In this document: piece after piece, positions 1-5,344 of the stretch
Position numbering within the stretch: position 1 is the stretch's first letter
How the letters are laid out: each line of letters begins with the position of its first letter
NCBI GenBank assembly: GCA_021324035.1
Contig: JAJPJU010000180.1
Coordinates: forward strand, 1 to 6,398
DNA length: 6,398 nucleotides
Source of the DNA: Spartobacteria bacterium
Lineage (GTDB): Bacteria; Verrucomicrobiota; Verrucomicrobiia; Chthoniobacterales; UBA10450
Direction: 5' to 3'
Position numbers and translations under genes: made by a program
Notes under the pieces: model-generated
The model's database searches: none
What the model was told of the DNA's origin: nothing
Seen by the model: only the letters and a program-made list of their open reading frames with translations

Positions 1-84
1 ACGTCCCTCGATATCAACGGTGGCGACTTGATGATGTAGGGTACAATCTCGATTTCGCTAAGGCCGATCTTTTGAGTCAGGAGA

Positions 85-285
85 ATGATGAGCCTAACGA
101 AAGTTGGATGCGCCGCAGGGCAGCGTCGAGTTTGGTTGACTGGCAACGCACCCAACTTGCTTGTCAAAACAATCGCCGAGCACGCGGGTGTTCCGACTCC
201 GAGTTTTGTCGGCTACATCTGGAAGTTCGCTCTTCCGATCCTGTTTCCACCCCTTGTGGTCATATCGATCCTATTCTTCTCCTGA
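85..285 (+). pseudogene. Decayed C-terminal remnant of a sodium:proton antiporter-like (CitMHS/ArsB/NhaD superfamily) membrane protein
   Basis: The readable frame ends in GNAPNLLVKTIAEHAG, then PSFVGYIWKFALPIL and a hydrophobic tail ending LFFS. From memory this matches the last re-entrant loop and final helix of ion-transporter-superfamily antiporters annotated as sodium:proton antiporter or citrate transporter, where the text is usually ...FGA.TYIGN(G/A)PN(F/L)MVK.IAE. Here the residues before GNAPN are VWLT. A GSVEFG string that would fit the expected GAVFFGA sits in the neighbouring frame at about 119-136, just before a stop at 137-139. The coding frame has further stops at 37-39 and 73-75. 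This pattern suggests a small deletion plus frameshift and loss of a full reading frame, not a real 66 aa protein starting at 85. Where the remnant begins on the left is unclear, because bases 1-84 are not recognisable in any frame. A sequencing error could mimic this. Substrate specificity cannot be told. Confidence 0.6.
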
Positions 286-305
286 GTAGGACCCTTTCCC
301 CGATG

Positions 306-375
306 GCGTTAACGTTTTTTTAACGCTTTTCGATCACAGTTTAATTAACGCCGCCGCTGCCGATCGCTCACAGTT
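306..375 (+). promoter_or_regulatory. Candidate kdp promoter/operator region with repeated motifs
   Basis: The only gene-free stretch ahead of the operon is 286-386. It is AT-richer than its surroundings. TTAACG occurs three times, at 309-314, 320-325 and 345-350. The first two are 11 bp apart, about one helical turn. GCGTTAA (306-312) and TTAACGC (320-326) also form a perfect 7-bp inverted repeat with a 7-nt loop. CGATCACAGTT (331-341) recurs as CGCTCACAGTT (365-375), 10 of 11 identical and 34 bp apart. Such phased repeats are typical of response-regulator or other operator sites, but no regulator can be named. A sigma70-like pair is only weakly suggested (TTAACG 320-325 with TAATTA 342-347, 16-bp spacer). 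The hairpin is not a convincing terminator, because its T-run lies in the loop and not after the stem. Confidence 0.4.
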
Positions 376-380
376 AGGGG
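376..380 (+). promoter_or_regulatory. Ribosome binding site for the first micro-ORF
   Basis: AGGGG lies 6 nt before the ATG at 387. It is the clearest Shine-Dalgarno sequence in the window. It supports 387 as a real translation start and suggests that ribosomes load here and reach the following tightly packed small ORFs partly by coupling. Confidence 0.6.
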
Positions 381-386
381 TAACTT

Positions 387-527
387 ATGAGCGAATTTAT
401 CGTGGCAGGGATCATCTTTATCACGGGTGTGAACTGGCTCTACTCCAGCTTCTGCGAAGGGCCGCGCCAATTTTCGGACAAGCAAACGCGACTAAAACCT
501 AGCCGCCGCGCCCGTGCCCGAGTGTAA
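387..527 (+). CDS. 46-aa single-helix membrane micro-protein with basic tail, first ORF of the kdp operon
   Basis: The ATG at 387 follows a good Shine-Dalgarno sequence. The product starts MSEFIV, has one hydrophobic segment at about residues 4-19, then LYSSFCEG (18-25). It ends in a cytoplasm-like tail rich in Lys and Arg (KQTRLKPSRRARARV). The acidic N-terminus and basic C-terminus predict N-out/C-in topology, the same as KdpF. Its first 24 residues resemble the next ORF (543-626): Met, small/polar, acidic, hydrophobic, Ile, x, Ala at the start, and LYxxFC followed by an acidic residue at the end of the helix. I recognise no named family. Position, spacing and direction suggest a small accessory subunit or regulator of the Kdp pump, but that is inference. 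The match to its neighbour and the ribosome site make a spurious ORF unlikely. Confidence 0.65.
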   Translation: MSEFIVAGIIFITGVNWLYSSFCEGPRQFSDKQTRLKPSRRARARV

Positions 528-542
528 TCGGCCTAACAAATT

Positions 543-626
543 ATGAACGACCTTATCTTCGCTGCACTCGTAATTTTGTTCTTCGTTGTGAGCGCTCTCT
601 ACGTGCGCTTTTGCGACAAACTTTAA
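543..626 (+). CDS. 27-aa single-helix membrane micro-protein upstream of kdpF
   Basis: The protein MNDLIFAALVILFFVVSALY-VRFCDKL is nearly all one membrane helix (about residues 4-20) with a short cytoplasmic-type end carrying Arg, Asp and Lys. It lies 15 nt after the 46-aa ORF and 7 nt before kdpF, so it sits inside the operon. Small single-helix ORFs ending in a similar (R/x)-x-C-(D/E)-x-L pattern recur near kdpF in other bacteria as far as I recall, which supports its reality. No Shine-Dalgarno sequence is visible before its ATG, so translation may be coupled or leaderless-like. It could assist Kdp assembly in the way KdpF does, but no function is established from the sequence. It also resembles the preceding 46-aa protein. 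Confidence 0.7.
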   Translation: MNDLIFAALVILFFVVSALYVRFCDKL

Positions 627-633
627 CCCCAAT

Positions 634-717
634 ATGGAAGCGATCATCGTCAGCATTATCGCGCTATTGCTCTTCGCCTATCTCTTCATCGCAATGATTC
701 GCCCGGAGAAATTCTGA
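634..717 (+). CDS. kdpF: KdpF, small stabilising subunit of the potassium-transporting ATPase
   Basis: This 27-aa protein begins MEAIIVSIIALLLFAYLF and ends IRPEKF. That is the classic KdpF pattern of one hydrophobic helix (residues 3-21) followed by a short (L/I)(I/N)xxE(K/R)F-type end; E. coli KdpF is 29 aa. KdpF binds in the membrane next to KdpA and stabilises the KdpFABC complex. It is not catalytic. The ATG at 634 is the only start that fits the length. No Shine-Dalgarno sequence is seen before it. The stop at 715-717 lies 4 nt before the kdpA ATG, and the GGAGAA near its 3' end probably serves kdpA. Confidence 0.88.
   Translation: MEAIIVSIIALLLFAYLFIAMIRPEKF
705..710 (+). promoter_or_regulatory. 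Likely ribosome binding site for kdpA
   Basis: GGAGAA inside the last codons of kdpF lies 11 nt before the kdpA ATG. The spacing is slightly long but usable. It overlaps the upstream gene, which fits coupled translation of kdpF and kdpA. Confidence 0.45.
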
Positions 718-721
718 CCAC

Positions 722-2521
722 ATGAACCCGTCCGGCTGGATTCAGTTTGCCGTCTACATCGTTGCCCTCGTGATCATCACGAAGCCGATGGGGCTTTATC
801 TCATGCAAGTGCTGGATGCGAACGGTCGGACCCGGCTCGATCCGGTTCTGCGACCGCTTGAGCGCGGGACATATCGCGTCATGGGTGTCGACCCGAACAA
901 GGAGCATGATTGGAAACAGTACACATTCGCGATGCTCCTTTTCAGCCTGATCGGTTGTCTGTTCACCTATGCCATCCTGCGTCTGCAAAATATTCTGCCC
1001 CTGAACCCGCAAGGTCTCGCCGCCGTCAGCCCGGATTGTTCGTTCAATACCGCGACGAGCTTCACCACGAACACCAACTGGCAGAGCTACGTCGGCGAAA
1101 CCACCATGTCTTATTTCTCACAAATGGTGGGGTTGGCGTTTCACAATTTCGTCAGCGCCGCCACCGGCATTGCCATCGCCGCGGCACTCGTTAGGGGAAT
1201 CGCGCGTCATTCTGCGCAAACGATCGGCAACTTCTGGGTCGATCTCGTCCGCGTCACTTACTACCTGCTGCTACCGATCTGTCTCGTTTTCGCAGTTTTT
1301 CTCGTTTCACAGGGGATGATTCAGAACTTTAAGCCTTACACCAAAGCCACTCTGGTCGAGCCGATGAAGGTCCAGGTCGAAAAGAAAAGCGCACAAGGCG
1401 AGACGATCAAAGACGCCGACGGCAAAGCGGTCATGGAAGAACAAACCGTGACCGAACAAAACATCGTCCAAGGCCCGATGGCGTCGCAGGTCGCTATCAA
1501 AATGCTAGGCACCAACGGCGGCGGCTACACCAATGCGAATGCGGCGCATCCTTTCGAGAATCCGACGCCGCTTTCCAATGTTCTCCAGATGTTGTCGATC
1601 TTCGCGATCGGCAGCGGGCTTACCTATTACCTCGGCAGGATGGTGAAGAATCAAAAACACGGCTGGACGGTTTGGGCGGTGATGCTCGCGCTATTTGTGG
1701 GCGGGGTTTTGCTGGCGTGGCATTCGGAAGCAGCCGGCAATCCGATTCATCATTCGCTAGGTGTAGCCGCGGCTGACGGAAATATGGAGGGCAAGGAAGT
1801 CCGGTTCGGAATCTTCAATTCCGCCCTCTTTGCCACGATTACGACTGACGCCTCCTGTGGCGCGGTCAACTCAATGCACGATTCGTTCACGCCGCTCGGC
1901 GGTTTCGTTCCGCTGTTTAACATCGAATTGGGTGAAGTCATCTTCGGCGGCGTCGGCGCGGGACTTTATGGCATTCTCGTTTTTGTCGTCCTCGCCGTTT
2001 TCATCGCCGGACTCATGGTCGGCCGCACTCCGGAATATCTCGGTAAGAAAATTGAATCCTACGATGTGAAGATGTCGATGTTAGCGTTGCTCATTCTGGC
2101 GATCGACATTCTGGCCTTTTCCGCCTGGGCGATTGTCAACAAATGGGGCACGGGCGCGATGAACAACAGCGGCCCGCACGGTTTCAGCGAAATTCTTTAC
2201 GCTTACAGTTCCGGCACCGGCAACAATGGCAGCGCATTCGCCGGCATCAGCGCCAACACGCCCTGGCTCAATACCACAATAGGCTTCGCGATGTTGATCG
2301 GGCGCTTTCTGATGATCGTCCCGATCCTCGCGCTCGCAGGTTCGTTAGTCCGCAAAAAAGTGACTCCGGCAAGCGCGGGCACGTTTCCGGTCCACGGTGG
2401 AACATTTTTCATATTGCTCATTGGCACTGTGCTCTTGATCGGCGCGCTGAACTTTGTTCCCGCGCTCGCCCTCGGTCCGATCGTTGAGCACTTCCTCATG
2501 CAAGGCGGCAAACTTTTCTAG
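722..2521 (+). CDS. kdpA: KdpA, potassium-binding and translocating subunit of KdpFABC
   Basis: KdpA is the channel-like subunit that selects K+ at the outer side of the inner membrane and passes it to KdpB. The 599 residues show the family text throughout: the N-terminus MNPSGWIQFA with TKPMGLY, then LDPVLRPLE. The four filter loops are TNTNWQ (116-121), GTNGGGYTNANAAHPFENP (263-281), CGAVNSMHDSFTPLGG (379-394) and SSGTGNNGSAFAG (496-508). About ten hydrophobic segments surround them. E. coli KdpA is 557 aa. The extra length is mainly a charged insert at about residues 213-248, rich in Lys and Glu, just before the second loop and so on the extracytoplasmic side. The second loop reads GGGYT where GGGFF is usual. 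The start at 722 gives the standard N-terminus. kdpB follows after 8 nt. The gene is intact. Confidence 0.97.
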   Translation: MNPSGWIQFAVYIVALVIITKPMGLYLMQVLDANGRTRLDPVLRPLERGTYRVMGVDPNKEHDWKQYTFAMLLFSLIGCLFTYAILRLQNILPLNPQGLAAVSPDCSFNTATSFTTNTNWQSYVGETTMSYFSQMVGLAFHNFVSAATGIAIAAALVRGIARHSAQTIGNFWVDLVRVTYYLLLPICLVFAVFLVSQGMIQNFKPYTKATLVEPMKVQVEKKSAQGETIKDADGKAVMEEQTVTEQNIVQGPMASQVAIKMLGTNGGGYTNANAAHPFENPTPLSNVLQMLSIFAIGSGLTYYLGRMVKNQKHGWTVWAVMLALFVGGVLLAWHSEAAGNPIHHSLGVAAADGNMEGKEVRFGIFNSALFATITTDASCGAVNSMHDSFTPLGGFVPLFNIELGEVIFGGVGAGLYGILVFVVLAVFIAGLMVGRTPEYLGKKIESYDVKMSMLALLILAIDILAFSAWAIVNKWGTGAMNNSGPHGFSEILYAYSSGTGNNGSAFAGISANTPWLNTTIGFAMLIGRFLMIVPILALAGSLVRKKVTPASAGTFPVHGGTFFILLIGTVLLIGALNFVPALALGPIVEHFLMQGGKLF

Positions 2522-2529
2522 ATCCGACA

Positions 2530-4572
2530 ATGAAATCCAAAGCTCGTCCACTGTTTGATTGGGAGATCGTCAGGCCGGCCATCGGCGACTCGTTCAAGAA
2601 ATTGAATCCGCGTCTGATGGTGAAGAACCCGGTCATGTTCGTCACCATGGTGGGCGCTGCCCTCACCACGATCGGTATTTTTACCGCCGAGCTGGGATTG
2701 CGCGGATTCGTCGCGCAACTCGCGATCTGGCTTTGGTTCACTGTATTGTTCGCAAACTTTGCCGAGGCGATGGCCGAAGGCCGCGGCAAAGCGCAGGCGG
2801 CAAGCTTGCGACGCGCGCGCAAGGAAACGATGGCGCGGGTTCTCCACAATGGCCGCGAGCAACAGGTTCCAGCGCCAATGTTGCAGAAGGGAGACACAGT
2901 TGTCTGCGAATCGGGCGACATCATTCCGGCTGATGGCGACGTCGTTGAAGGAATCGCGAGTGTCGATGAAGCGGCGATTACCGGTGAATCCGCGCCGGTC
3001 ATTCGGGAAAGTGGCGGCGACCGTAGCGCCGTCACCGGCGGCACCCGGGTGCTCAGCGATCGCATCGTCATTCGCGTGACGACGGAAAAAGGCGGCGGTT
3101 TTCTCGACCGCATGATCGCGCTGGTGGAAGGCGCGCGGCGTCAAAAAACGCCTAACGAAATCGCGCTTACGATTCTGCTGGCGGCCCTGACGTTTATCTT
3201 TCTGCTCGTCTGCGTCACGCTGCGACCCTTCGGGATTTACTCGGGAACGCTTTTCTCGGTGCCGGTATTGATCGCGCTGCTGGTGTGTTTGATTCCAACG
3301 ACGATCGGCGGATTGCTGAGCGCTATCGGCATCGCCGGAATGGACCGCGTCCTGCAACGAAACGTGCTGGCAATGAGCGGGCGCGCCGTTGAAGCAGCGG
3401 GCGATGTCGATGTCCTGCTGCTCGATAAGACTGGCACCATTACCCTGGGGAACCGAATGGCGGTGGCGTTCCATCCCGCGCCAGGAATCTCGCCTAACGA
3501 TCTCGCGGCATTCGCGCAATTGAGCTCGCTTGCGGACGAAACGCCGGAAGGCCGATCGATTGTGGTGCTGGCAAAAGAAAAATTTGGACTGCGCGCGAGA
3601 GAGATGCACGAGCTCGAGGCCACCTTCGTTCCGTTCACCGCGCAAACGCGCATGAGCGGTGTCGATCTTCACGCGAACGGCTCGCAACCGACCATGCGCG
3701 TTCGCAAAGGCGCCGCCGAAGCAGTACGCAGCTTCGTCGAATCGGCTGGCGGAGCTTTCCCGCAACCGGTCGCGAAGACGGTCGATGAGATTTCGCATCG
3801 GGGCGGCACACCGCTCGTCGTCGCGTCGGATATGATGACGCTCGGCACGGTTGAGTTGAAGGACGTCGTCAAAGGCGGAATCAAGGACCGCTTCGCCCAT
3901 TTGCGAAAAATGGGAATCAAAACGGTGATGATTACTGGAGACAATCCACTGACTGCGGCGGCCATCGCGGCCGAAGCCGGCGTGGACGACTTCATGGCGC
4001 AAGCGACACCGGAACAGAAGTTGCAGCGCATTCGTCAGGAACAAGCGGACGGTCACCTCGTTGCCATGACCGGCGACGGCACGAATGACGCACCCGCGTT
4101 GGCGCAGGCCGATGTCGGCGTGGCAATGAACACGGGAACCCAAGCCGCGCGCGAAGCCGGCAACATGGTCGATCTCGATTCGAACCCGACGAAGTTGATC
4201 GACATCGTCGAGATCGGCAAACAGATGCTGATCACCCGCGGCAGTCTGACGACTTTCAGCATCGCCAATGACGTCGCAAAATATTTCGCCATCATCCCCG
4301 CGATGTTGATGGGCACCTTCCCCGCGATCGCGCCGCTGAACATCATGCACCTGGAAAGCTCGACCAGCGCGATCTTGAGCGCGGTTATTTTCAATGCGCT
4401 TATCATCGTCGCGCTGATTCCGCTTGCGCTTCGTGGTGTGGCTTACAGACCGATCGGGGCGCTCGCGATTTTGCAGCGAAATCTGCTCATCTACGGACTT
4501 GGCGGAGTCATGGTGCCATTCGTCGGCATCAAACTGGTCGATCTCATCATCACAGGCATCCACTTGATTTGA
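2530..4572 (+). CDS. kdpB: KdpB, P-type ATPase catalytic subunit of KdpFABC
   Basis: KdpB hydrolyses ATP through a phospho-aspartate intermediate to drive K+ uptake by KdpA. The 680-aa length is normal (E. coli 682). Visible motifs in order are: NPVMFVT in the first helix region (33-39), TGES in the actuator domain (151-154), IPTTIGG in the M4-like helix (255-261), DKTGT with the phosphorylated Asp299 (299-303), KGA in the nucleotide-binding domain (393-395), TGDNP (469-473), GDGTND (515-520), and NDVAKYF in M5 (580-586) with the conserved Asp581 and Lys584 that link ATPase and transport. Ser154 matches E. coli Ser162, whose phosphorylation inhibits the pump at high K+, so that control could exist here. 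Near the last helices the text is MHLESSTSAIL, where most homologues have a proline after the first serine or threonine. The ATG at 2530 has no clear Shine-Dalgarno sequence and follows kdpA closely, so coupling is likely. The gene is intact. Confidence 0.97.
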   Translation: MKSKARPLFDWEIVRPAIGDSFKKLNPRLMVKNPVMFVTMVGAALTTIGIFTAELGLRGFVAQLAIWLWFTVLFANFAEAMAEGRGKAQAASLRRARKETMARVLHNGREQQVPAPMLQKGDTVVCESGDIIPADGDVVEGIASVDEAAITGESAPVIRESGGDRSAVTGGTRVLSDRIVIRVTTEKGGGFLDRMIALVEGARRQKTPNEIALTILLAALTFIFLLVCVTLRPFGIYSGTLFSVPVLIALLVCLIPTTIGGLLSAIGIAGMDRVLQRNVLAMSGRAVEAAGDVDVLLLDKTGTITLGNRMAVAFHPAPGISPNDLAAFAQLSSLADETPEGRSIVVLAKEKFGLRAREMHELEATFVPFTAQTRMSGVDLHANGSQPTMRVRKGAAEAVRSFVESAGGAFPQPVAKTVDEISHRGGTPLVVASDMMTLGTVELKDVVKGGIKDRFAHLRKMGIKTVMITGDNPLTAAAIAAEAGVDDFMAQATPEQKLQRIRQEQADGHLVAMTGDGTNDAPALAQADVGVAMNTGTQAAREAGNMVDLDSNPTKLIDIVEIGKQMLITRGSLTTFSIANDVAKYFAIIPAMLMGTFPAIAPLNIMHLESSTSAILSAVIFNALIIVALIPLALRGVAYRPIGALAILQRNLLIYGLGGVMVPFVGIKLVDLIITGIHLI

Positions 4573-4574
4573 TT

Positions 4575-5159
4575 ATGAAAGACTTCTTTGCTGAAACTCG
4601 TGCCGCGATTCTATCCACGATGGTGCTAGCCGTCGTCTGCTGCGGAGTTTATCCGCTCGTTGTTTACGGACTTGGGCAGGCGCTGTTTCACGACAAAGCC
4701 AATGGAAGTTTGATTGTCGATCCGAACGGCACGGTGCGCGGGTCGAAGTTGTTAGGCCAGAATTTCACCGATCCAAAATATTTTCATCCACGCCCCTCGG
4801 CGGCCGGCAACGGTTACGACGCGGCCAATTCGAGCGGAAGCAATCTCGGACCAACCTCGCAGAAACTGAACGATACAATTAAGGATCGGATCGCTGCCTA
4901 TCGGTCGGAAAATGGATTAAACGAGAATCAGCCTGTTCCGGCGGACGCGGTGACGGCGTCGGGCAGCGGTCTCGATCCGCACATCAGTTTGCAAAACGCC
5001 GAGCTGCAAACGCCGCGAGTGGCGAAAGCGCGCGGTCTTAGCGTAGAGAAAGTGCAAGAGCTGATTCGGCAAAGGACCGACGGTCGCGACCTCGGTTTTC
5101 TGGGCGAGCCCGGGGTAAACGTGCTGAATCTGAACCTCGCGCTCGATCAAGTTCAGTGA
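4575..5159 (+). CDS. kdpC: KdpC, single-helix accessory subunit of KdpFABC
   Basis: KdpC is anchored by one N-terminal helix (about residues 11-34). Its extracytoplasmic domain sits over KdpA and is thought to raise ATP or K+ affinity. The 194-aa protein has the family markers GSKLLGQNF (57-64), YFHPRPSA (69-76), NSSGSNLGP (85-93), ASGSGLDPHIS (128-138), RVAKARGL (148-155) and LGFLGEPGVNVLNLN (173-187). E. coli KdpC is 190 aa. I chose ATG at 4575, 2 nt after the kdpB stop. A TTG at 4569 in the same frame would add only Met-Ile and overlap kdpB; it is less likely, since MKDFF gives a normal KdpC start. No strong Shine-Dalgarno sequence is visible, so reinitiation after kdpB is expected. The gene is intact. 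Confidence 0.95.
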   Translation: MKDFFAETRAAILSTMVLAVVCCGVYPLVVYGLGQALFHDKANGSLIVDPNGTVRGSKLLGQNFTDPKYFHPRPSAAGNGYDAANSSGSNLGPTSQKLNDTIKDRIAAYRSENGLNENQPVPADAVTASGSGLDPHISLQNAELQTPRVAKARGLSVEKVQELIRQRTDGRDLGFLGEPGVNVLNLNLALDQVQ

Positions 5160-5344
5160 TCGACAGCGCGCCCGCGATGACGGCTTACGTCTTCATCCTT
5201 GTTCCGATTTATGTCGAACGTCTCGAATCGACCAAACGCTCGGTTTTTGTCGTTAAGCAAAAACGAGAGCAGGCGGTCGCCGGCTCGCCCTTTTGGACCT
5301 GGTTTATCGATAATCCCCGGACCGCAACAGAGCACAATTCATGA
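5156..5344 (+). CDS. Doubtful small hypothetical ORF between kdpC and the beta-barrel gene
   Basis: A GTG at 5156 overlaps the kdpC stop by 4 nt (GTGA). The ORF's own TGA overlaps the next ATG by 4 nt (ATGA), an arrangement typical of translational coupling. The 62-aa product, or 55 aa from the ATG at 5177 (MTAYVFILVPIYVERL...), has a short hydrophobic start, a basic middle with KRSVFVVKQKRE, and an aromatic FWTWFIDNP patch. I recognise no family. A frame of this size can occur by chance in such DNA, and the same bases can fold into a stem-loop (5238-5270). It may therefore be a spacer that only looks coding. If translated, it would link KdpC synthesis to the downstream barrel protein. Confidence 0.3.
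   Translation: MIDSAPAMTAYVFILVPIYVERLESTKRSVFVVKQKREQAVAGSPFWTWFIDNPRTATEHNS
5238..5270 (+). other. Stem-loop between kdpC and the beta-barrel gene
   Basis: GTTTTTG (5243-5249) pairs with CAAAAAC (5258-5264) around an 8-nt loop. After one bulged G at 5242, CTC/GAG pairs can extend the stem. No T-run follows, so it does not look like an intrinsic terminator. It could be an RNA-processing or stability element that sets the level of the downstream gene relative to kdpC, or a chance fold. Confidence 0.35.

Noticed and set aside
72..323. 83-aa + strand ORF upstream of the operon
   Set aside because: It overlaps the recognisable antiporter remnant in another frame, has no conserved text and runs into the regulatory region.
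306..326. Inverted repeat with T-run as a terminator of the upstream gene
   Set aside because: The T-run is in the loop, not after the stem, and the stem is AT-rich. It is better kept as a possible operator.
286..386. A c-di-AMP (ydaO-type) or other K+-related riboswitch in the kdp leader
   Set aside because: The space is only about 100 nt including promoter and ribosome site, and I see no conserved riboswitch core.
2496..3113. 205-codon - strand frame overlapping the start of kdpB
   Set aside because: Ser/Thr/Arg/Pro-rich shadow translation of kdpB with no family resemblance.
2518..4563. 681-codon open frame on the - strand covering all of kdpB
   Set aside because: Its codons are exact reverse complements of kdpB codons, so it stays open only because kdpB avoids TTA, CTA and TCA. 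The product is rich in His, Arg, Asp and Gln with no domain, while the + strand has every KdpB motif.
4569..4574. TTG start two codons before the kdpC ATG
   Set aside because: It overlaps the kdpB stop and adds only two residues. The ATG at 4575 gives the normal KdpC N-terminus.
5293..5314. TTGGAC/GATAAT as a promoter for the beta-barrel gene
   Set aside because: The spacer is only 10 bp, far from the usual 16-18 bp.
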